DNA from: Candidatus Caenarcanales bacterium
GTDB taxonomy: Bacteria; Cyanobacteriota; Vampirovibrionia; 2-02-FULL-35-15
Direction: 5' to 3'
Assembly (NCBI GenBank): GCA_020050435.1
Contig: JAGVKQ010000005.1
Span: forward strand, 124,001 to 188,000
DNA length: 64,000 nucleotides
The notes beneath the pieces are model-generated. The model searched no databases. It was not told the DNA's origin and saw only the letters and a program-made list of their open reading frames with translations. Every line of letters begins with the position of its first letter. The stretch's first letter is position 1. This document shows positions 58,219-64,000 of the stretch, piece after piece. Made by a program: the position numbers and the translations under genes.

Positions 58219-59904
58219 ATGATATGGAATTATATCATTATTTGCAAATCAAGTCCTCATTTCCTGTTCCTCGCGGTATTCATGAAATCGAAATGGGATA
58301 TTTACCCCCAGCATTTATTAAAAGTTTATTTATCAGTATATTTTTTGTACTTTTTTCTGCTGTTTGTTATATTACTCTTAAAAGGTATTATTCAAGTGGT
58401 TTTTAAAAAATTAAAAAATTACTTAATGGAATATATTATAGACATTAGTTTCAGTCTATTTGTAATTAGTTTATTTTTTATTAGTTTCTATTCAAAATTA
58501 GAAATATGGGAAGATCAATCAATTTATCACTATATGGCATGGGCTGTTCAAAATGGTATGAAACCCTATGTAGATGTAATTAACATGAACTTTCCTGGTC
58601 CCATAATTATCCACTTGATTGCAAGATTGATAAGTGGATCGTCTGAATTTGGATTAAGGCTTTTAGATTCAGTTTTTGTTTTTATACTTTGTTTTTCTTC
58701 TTCTATTCTTATGAAATGTTTTAAAATATCTTGGGTTTGTCGGATCTTAGCATTAATTGTCTACTTGGTGAATTATTACTCCACGCCATTTGCACAAACT
58801 GCTCAGAGAGAAAGTTTTGTAGTTCCATTAATAGTGGTGGGATTATTACCATTTATAATTGATTTATTTGATAAAGAAATTTCATTAAAAAGCAAACACT
58901 GGTTTGTCTTTGGAGTAATTACTTCATTGGGCTTATGGATAAAGCCAACTCTTTTACTGTTGAATATATTTATAGTTATTTACTATTGCTTAAATGTAAA
59001 TGATAAAAAGAAAATAGTGGAAAACATCAGAGCATATATAATGGGCTTTATTACCATTTCTCTAATATATTTAGTCTGGTTATACCTTGCAGGTAGTTTA
59101 ATTGGGTTTTTCCAATGGTCTATTAAGTATGCAATTTTATCGGGAGAGTATACTTTTTGTAATCAACCATGGTCAATAAGATTTAAACAAAGTAGTGAAT
59201 GGTTGAATGGATTTCCACTACCTACTTTTTTGCTTTTATTTGGAACTATTTTAGTTATCATATCTAATAAATTTACTAAGCTTTTAAACCCACAGAACAA
59301 ACAATTTTATTTATTGATTGGTAGTGGGATTGTAATTTGGATTAGTATTTTAATTCAAGGCAAAACTCATTGTTTATTCCATTTTATACCCCTACAATGG
59401 TTAATCTCAATTCTATCTGCTTATATTATAAATTACTCTGGATTTTCAACCTTTCTTCTAAAAAAACAAAAGATTATATTATTTATTTGTTTACTGTTTA
59501 TATGTCAAAAAAATGGTGAATTTACTTCTCATTTTCTACCACCAGAAACTACTCAAGGAAAAACACTTGCAAAAAGATTACAAGCTAATCTCAGCAACAG
59601 TGATAAAGTTGTAACATTTGGATTTTTCCCTACTTTTTTATCTAACCTAGAAAGAAAAACAAGTTTCCCTTTCATTGATAGTAGAATTGTGTATGATTGT
59701 TCTTCTCCAGGTTCTTCTGTAAAAGTTGAAATGGCGAATAAACTATATGAAGGACTAATAGACCCTCAAGTTAAATACTTTATTTCTGAACAAGGAAAAA
59801 TTGAACAATTAGAAGAGAAAAACAATAATATTAAAGAAATACTAAGTTCTACTTATCACTATTCTTATTCAGATGGAGGCTTATTAATATATGAACACAA
59901 TTAA
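58219..59904 (+). CDS. Polytopic membrane protein, GT-C-like; start uncertain
   Basis: Up to 561 residues. The recognisable part begins at the ATG 58426 (MEYIID), the first helix leading into KLEIWEDQSIYHYMAWAVQNG, the acidic E/D loop usual for GT-C enzymes, and MKPYVDVINMNFPGPI. About nine further helices follow; a soluble C-terminal part (about 430-561) is periplasmic. Before 58426 the frame is open to 58219 but another frame (58197-58406) is also open and looks protein-like, so an old frameshift or a second small gene is possible. No ribosome site resolves it. Confidence 0.78.
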   Translation: MIWNYIIICKSSPHFLFLAVFMKSKWDIYPQHLLKVYLSVYFLYFFLLFVILLLKGIIQVVFKKLKNYLMEYIIDISFSLFVISLFFISFYSKLEIWEDQSIYHYMAWAVQNGMKPYVDVINMNFPGPIIIHLIARLISGSSEFGLRLLDSVFVFILCFSSSILMKCFKISWVCRILALIVYLVNYYSTPFAQTAQRESFVVPLIVVGLLPFIIDLFDKEISLKSKHWFVFGVITSLGLWIKPTLLLLNIFIVIYYCLNVNDKKKIVENIRAYIMGFITISLIYLVWLYLAGSLIGFFQWSIKYAILSGEYTFCNQPWSIRFKQSSEWLNGFPLPTFLLLFGTILVIISNKFTKLLNPQNKQFYLLIGSGIVIWISILIQGKTHCLFHFIPLQWLISILSAYIINYSGFSTFLLKKQKIILFICLLFICQKNGEFTSHFLPPETTQGKTLAKRLQANLSNSDKVVTFGFFPTFLSNLERKTSFPFIDSRIVYDCSSPGSSVKVEMANKLYEGLIDPQVKYFISEQGKIEQLEEKNNNIKEILSSTYHYSYSDGGLLIYEHN

Positions 59905-59932
59905 TTCACTTCTTAATTTTTGTAGGTAAAAT

Positions 59933-61402
59933 ATGAAAAGAATAATAATTTTAATTTTTTTACTGGTTTATATTTTCTACTCTTGGGTTGTAAATTACAG
60001 TACGGAACCATATTGGCAACCTTATGATGTTGGTTGGTATAACATTCTTACAGACTCCTTACTTCAAGGCAAATTACACTTTTTAATTGAGCCAAGACCA
60101 GAGTTATTAGCTTTGAAAGATACTTATGACCCTATTGCAAATGGACCTTATCGATTGCATGACATTTCCTTTTATAAAGGGAAGTATTATTTGTATTTTG
60201 GCGTAACTCCTGCATTATGTCTCTATCTGCCATATAGATTGATTTTTGGAATTCCTATTTCAGAGAAGCTGTCAATCTTAATTTTTTCTTATGGTGCATT
60301 TATTTGGACAGCCTTGATTTTAATGCTTATACGAAAAAAATATTTTCCAAATTTACAAACATGGATTTTTATTTCTTCACTTCTTGTACTCGGCTTTTCA
60401 AATTTAGTACCTGCTTATTTAAGAAGACCAATGATGTATGAGGTCGCTATTTCAAGTGGCTTTTTCTTTTTATCTGGTGCTATGTTTTGGTTTTGTAAAG
60501 CCTTTAAAAAAGAAGCTTTAAATTTCAATGACTTATTTCTTGGAAGTTTATTTTTAGGTTTATCAATTGGATGTAGGCAACAGTTTGCACTATCAACAAT
60601 ACTTCCGGTATTTCTAGCAGTATACACACTGAAAAACGGTTTAATAAAAAAAGAACACATGAATAAATTGTTTTTCAATTTATTTTTCCCACTAGCTATT
60701 TGTTTATTGTTTTTAGGTGCCTACAACTACTTAAGATTTGAAAATCCTTTGCATGGTGGGCATCAATGGCAACTTACAGGATTTCATCCCAAAAAGACAA
60801 TCTTTTTTAGTAGGGAGTTCTTAATTCCTGGAATATATTTAAATTTGTTTCAGCCTCCTACATTTGATTCGACTATTCCATATATTCATATGCGTGCAAA
60901 TCTTCCCCCATCTTTACTTCCTACAAAACTTTATGTTGTTGAAATTATTTCTGGATTATTTCCTACCGTACCAATTACTTTACTAATTTTAATTTCTCCT
61001 CTGCTCATGCTACTCTTCTCAAGAAGCAAATTAAACTTTAATACAAAATTTCCTGTTGTTGAATCATTTATAATCCTGATTCCAGCATTTCTGAATCTTA
61101 GTGTTTTAACTGTTCATATAATGGTTACATTAAGATACACTGTAGATTTTGCACCATATTTAATATTGTTTTCTTGCATACTGTGGTTTTATTGGAATTC
61201 ACTTTTTGCAAACAATCTAAAATTGAGGAAAGTCATAAATACTATTTCCCTTGTTTTAGCTACTTATAGTATTGTTTTTGGACTAGCCTTTGGAGCAGAG
61301 CAGTTTTTTGAAAAAATGAAAACTCAAGACCCCATTGAATACTCAAAGATTGATTCTTATATAAAACCAATTGCTAAAGTTTTATTTAGATTAAAAAGTT
61401 AG
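59933..61402 (+). CDS. Polytopic membrane protein, paralogue of the 39063 gene
   Basis: 489 residues, about 11 helices. Shares with the 39063 product the order of motifs: WYNILTDSLLQGKL, a LxDxYDP segment in the first loop, DISFYKGKYYLYFGVTPALCLYLPYR, YLRRPMMYEVAISSGFFFL and SIGCRQQFALS. The two are clearly duplicates that have diverged. Function unassigned; the fold suggests a lipid-linked-sugar transferase. Middle gene of a group of three GT-C-like genes. Confidence 0.8.
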   Translation: MKRIIILIFLLVYIFYSWVVNYSTEPYWQPYDVGWYNILTDSLLQGKLHFLIEPRPELLALKDTYDPIANGPYRLHDISFYKGKYYLYFGVTPALCLYLPYRLIFGIPISEKLSILIFSYGAFIWTALILMLIRKKYFPNLQTWIFISSLLVLGFSNLVPAYLRRPMMYEVAISSGFFFLSGAMFWFCKAFKKEALNFNDLFLGSLFLGLSIGCRQQFALSTILPVFLAVYTLKNGLIKKEHMNKLFFNLFFPLAICLLFLGAYNYLRFENPLHGGHQWQLTGFHPKKTIFFSREFLIPGIYLNLFQPPTFDSTIPYIHMRANLPPSLLPTKLYVVEIISGLFPTVPITLLILISPLLMLLFSRSKLNFNTKFPVVESFIILIPAFLNLSVLTVHIMVTLRYTVDFAPYLILFSCILWFYWNSLFANNLKLRKVINTISLVLATYSIVFGLAFGAEQFFEKMKTQDPIEYSKIDSYIKPIAKVLFRLKS

Positions 61403-61491
61403 AAACCTTCTTTAAAGCCCTTTATTTCCCCATTTATACGAAAGAAGTAAATCAAGAAACAAAACAGGGTTATTATACTTCTTCATAGAGG

Positions 61492-62787
61492 ATGGCTTTT
61501 CAAGATATAAAAAATTTATTTTTTAAATTGGGCTCTAAAGAAGTTGTTTTATTAATATGGACAATATTAGCCATAATTTACTTTTCTCATACGCTTCCAG
61601 GTGAGCATAATCATGATTATGGTGGACATTTAGAGTACTCTCAGATTATCGCTTCAAAAAAAACCTTACCAAAACCACATGATGGTTGGCAGACGTATCA
61701 CCCACCTCTTTATTATTTGATTAATAATTTTCTTGCCCCTTCAATCCTTACGAACAAAGCGCAACACATAGATTTCGTAAGAATTTTCTCTCTTATTTAT
61801 GGATTTATAACTATATGGATTATGGGGTGGTTTCTTGAGAAATTAAATATTTCCTCTTTTCAGAGATTGTTACCACTTTTATATATATGCACGCTGCCAA
61901 AATTTATGATGATTTTTTCTACATATAATAATGATTCTCTTGTAACCATGCTTCTAGTGGCAAGTATAGTTCTTTCATACAAACTATATTTAGAATGGAA
62001 TAAAAATCTGGCAATTCTACTTCTTTTAGTAAGTACGGCTGCTTTATACACGAAATACTCAGCTGTAATTTGTTTAGGTGTTCTTATTCTGATTTGTGGA
62101 AAAGACTTAATTAAATTACGTTTGCCAGGACATGCTGAAAGAAAAGTTCTTGCTGTTTTATTTTCAAGCTTTATGTTATTTGCACCGTGGGTATATTTCC
62201 ATAATTATAAAGAGACACATAAACTTTTTCCGAATAATACTGAACATGGCTTAGGATCAGACTTAGCAATTGATGATGATAGACCGGTAATTGATACCAT
62301 AATTAGACTTCCTTTTAGTTTAAGTAGTGGTTCACATGAATGGGATGATCCATGGGCTCATGGTTATTCAAAACCTGAAAGTAAAAAACATAATTATTGG
62401 GCTTTTTGTTTCATAACCTCGCTATTTAGCGAAAATGTATATGAGAAACCAGGAATAGATTTAGTTTGGTTGATGTTTTGGTTAAATTTAGTAATTGTTC
62501 TTTTAGGCTTAAGTAGGATTAAAAAAACATCATTAACAAAGCTTGCTGCTTTATTTATAGGACTTGCTCACTTTGCCCATATTATACTTTTGCTGACTAT
62601 GGAGCATCCAGCTGCATGTACAATGGATTTTCGCTATCTTTCATGGAGTTGGATAGCCTGGGCTTTATTATATTCTGATCTATTAAGTGAAAAATCGGAA
62701 TTGTCCAGAGTATTTTCGAAGTTACTTATTGTTGCAGTAATACTTCATTCTTATACTTTAATTGTTCTTTTTGGAAATGGTACCTGA
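61492..62787 (+). CDS. Polytopic membrane protein, PMT/ArnT-like GT-C glycosyltransferase
   Basis: 431 residues, about ten helices. NHDYGGHLEYSQII in the first loop (acidic residue and His), WQTYHPPLYYLINN, and TYNNDSLVTMLLV after helix 3 (NDxL, a PMT family hallmark) point to GT39/RgtA-like enzymes. A large periplasmic loop (about 245-320) is Asp/His-rich. GAGG directly touches the ATG, which is closer than usual for a ribosome site. Followed by a long inverted repeat and then the converging FG-GAP gene. Confidence 0.85.
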   Translation: MAFQDIKNLFFKLGSKEVVLLIWTILAIIYFSHTLPGEHNHDYGGHLEYSQIIASKKTLPKPHDGWQTYHPPLYYLINNFLAPSILTNKAQHIDFVRIFSLIYGFITIWIMGWFLEKLNISSFQRLLPLLYICTLPKFMMIFSTYNNDSLVTMLLVASIVLSYKLYLEWNKNLAILLLLVSTAALYTKYSAVICLGVLILICGKDLIKLRLPGHAERKVLAVLFSSFMLFAPWVYFHNYKETHKLFPNNTEHGLGSDLAIDDDRPVIDTIIRLPFSLSSGSHEWDDPWAHGYSKPESKKHNYWAFCFITSLFSENVYEKPGIDLVWLMFWLNLVIVLLGLSRIKKTSLTKLAALFIGLAHFAHIILLLTMEHPAACTMDFRYLSWSWIAWALLYSDLLSEKSELSRVFSKLLIVAVILHSYTLIVLFGNGT

Positions 62788-62804
62788 ACTCTAGAATTAT
62801 CCCC

Positions 62805-62894
62805 CCATTTTAATTAGCTCGCAGACCGAAATTTTTTGCTTGTTGCGTTACTCACGGCGCAAAAAATTGGTCTGCTCACTTTTAATTAAAATGG
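62805..62894. repeat. 90-bp imperfect inverted repeat at converging gene ends
   Basis: CCATTTTAATTA pairs with TAATTAAAATGG at the ends, GCAGACC with GGTCTGC, and AATTTTTTGC with GCAAAAAATT; the unpaired centre is about 20 nt. Laid out like the 29657-29757 repeat. Lying between two stop codons it may also act as a terminator, though the outer part is AT-rich. Confidence 0.7.
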
Positions 62895-62928
62895 TTAAGT
62901 TTATTTGAAGGTTATTATATGTTCTAAA

Positions 62929-64000
62929 TTACAACCCAATAAAATTTGCAAATGTATAATCTTTGTATTTAGAGAGGTTAATGGTCTTTAAGGTACCATC
63001 ACTATTCATAATTTCAAGACTTAAAGTTTTTGCATTATAAATAGCTATTTCTGCTTTGCCATCTCCATTATAGTCAGCAGGTAAAGGAATATCACCTGAC
63101 ATTCCTAAAATGGCTGTAAATGGAGTTTTTGCTGCTCCTGCAGAAAGAAAGTCTTTAGCATAAGATATTTCCCATTTTCCTGATTCAGGTGTCCATGTAG
63201 CAAGATCATATTTTTTATCCCCGTCAAAATCTTCTATGACAGCTCTAGAACTTGGATTACCATTTATAACCTTTGTAGCTACTGGACCGCTACTTCCTGC
63301 AATAGGGATGCCGCATCCCACTGCTTGTGGTGCAGAAGGAGTAGCACTACAAGTTGCATTATAAATATAAAACTGAGATTCACTAGGTCTATAAATAACA
63401 TAATCTGATTTTTTATCACCATCTACATCTGCATACATGGGGATATCAAAAGGAGTGCTTGGGAATTCTTTTCTATAAATAACGCCTGGCTTAGTACTTA
63501 ATACAGTAGGCCAATTTCCTGAATTTCTATTTGGTACATATGTGGCAATTTCAAATTTCCCATCCCCATCAATATCACCAGGCAAAGGTGTTTCTCCTCT
63601 AAGTCCCCCCCAAAAAATAGGACCTTCAGGTCTTAAATCAGAAGAGTGGATTATATGCCATGTAGCTTTTGTCCTGTTAAATAATGCAATATCTGTTTTT
63701 CCATCTCCATCATAATCAGATGGCATTGGAGAAAAAGTGTCATTTGCATCAGCTTCAGAAATAATATTATCTAAGCTAACAATTTTTTCTTTTAAATCAC
63801 TGGAATTAACAATATAAAACTTCTTATTCTCAGCATCAAAAAATGCAAAATCAATAATCTTGTCACCATCGTAGTCATTAGAGAAGCTATTGTAAATTCC
63901 CCAATATGGGCATTCAGCAATAGATTTTAAATATTGAGATAGGTTTTTCTTATCCGTTTTATTAAAATTAGATAAAATCTCAGCATATTTAATGTTATTT
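62929..64000 (-). CDS. FG-GAP/VCBS-repeat protein, 5' end beyond the window
   Basis: The frame stays open from the stop at 62929 to the window end (357 codons seen). At least six blades carry the calcium-binding pattern D-x-D-G-D-x-x-x-D/E followed by a hydrophobic strand: DYDGDKIIDF, DYDGDGKTDIALF, DIDGDGKFEIATY, DVDGDKKSDYVIY, DFDGDKKYDLATW and DYNGDGKAEIAIY. This is the beta-propeller FG-GAP/VCBS family of extracellular adhesion or carbohydrate-binding proteins. The internal ATG at 63726 is not the start. Two Cys (TCSA, VGCGI) in one blade. A signal peptide would lie outside the window. Confidence 0.9.
   Translation of the reverse strand, partial: NNIKYAEILSNFNKTDKKNLSQYLKSIAECPYWGIYNSFSNDYDGDKIIDFAFFDAENKKFYIVNSSDLKEKIVSLDNIISEADANDTFSPMPSDYDGDGKTDIALFNRTKATWHIIHSSDLRPEGPIFWGGLRGETPLPGDIDGDGKFEIATYVPNRNSGNWPTVLSTKPGVIYRKEFPSTPFDIPMYADVDGDKKSDYVIYRPSESQFYIYNATCSATPSAPQAVGCGIPIAGSSGPVATKVINGNPSSRAVIEDFDGDKKYDLATWTPESGKWEISYAKDFLSAGAAKTPFTAILGMSGDIPLPADYNGDGKAEIAIYNAKTLSLEIMNSDGTLKTINLSKYKDYTFANFIGL

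Overview
The window is AT-rich bacterial DNA, roughly one third G+C by eye, densely packed with genes. TGA, TAA and TAG all end genes and tryptophan is TGG, so the standard bacterial code applies. The LexA-like repressor has a GTAC-N4-GTAC palindrome in its own promoter region, which is the cyanobacterial style of SOS box, yet no photosynthesis gene is present. Together with MEP isoprenoid genes, many GT-C membrane proteins and palindromes of the GTAGAGACG...CGTCTCTAC style, this points tentatively to a non-photosynthetic relative of Cyanobacteria (Melainabacteria/Vampirovibrionia type). That placement is an inference. No 16S gene, insertion sequence, CRISPR array or prophage was seen.

Layout. 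1-10 kb holds housekeeping genes: valS (cut by the window start), dxr, pth, dnaX, a secreted protein, ispF, a DUF457-like membrane protein, phoU and ugd. 10-15 kb is a first sugar block: gmhB, a polyprenyl-phosphate-type GT2, a Gfo/Idh/MocA oxidoreductase, an NDP-sugar epimerase with an inserted Cys-rich segment, and a UGM-like flavoprotein. 15-36 kb mixes conserved genes (AP-superfamily phosphodiesterase, purB, ALDH, a SWIB-domain basic protein, two secreted thioredoxin-like proteins, lexA, xth, tRNA-Phe with a decayed copy beside it, an MFS transporter) with unrecognised proteins, one carrying HEMNH (HExxH). 35.7-62.8 kb is a large surface-glycan locus. It has a transaldolase, a sedoheptulose-7-P isomerase-like SIS protein, a heptose-1-P nucleotidyltransferase and a heptose-7-P kinase, which with gmhB could make an NDP-heptose. 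It also has GT2 enzymes, epimerases, methyltransferases, GtrA, at least seven polytopic GT-C/YfhO-like proteins, and an unusual operon at 49.4-55.8 kb. That operon encodes a GT-C protein fused to a phosphoribulokinase-like P-loop domain, a class II aldolase, a double nucleotidyltransferase fused to a GT2, a GDPD-like protein and a HAD phosphatase. The window closes with an FG-GAP/VCBS-repeat protein that runs off the end.

A second layer is a set of small structured repeats. (i) A two-hairpin element occurs three times (1962, 7363 on the minus strand, 33516). Hairpin 1 is always 28 nt, the spacer is 28-29 nt, and both stems change with compensating substitutions. One copy precedes dxr and one precedes ispF, both MEP-pathway genes. 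(ii) At least nine 20-25 bp palindromes occur, several of them inside or at the ends of reading frames (valS, the flavoprotein, a methyltransferase C-terminus) without breaking them. (iii) MITE-like and REP-like repeats with TTGTCATTGCGAG or TGTCATTCCC ends occur, one half-copy lying in frame within dnaX. The coding insertions resemble in principle the Rickettsia palindromic elements, but the sequences differ. These repeats and the 49.4-55.8 kb operon are the parts most worth following up.
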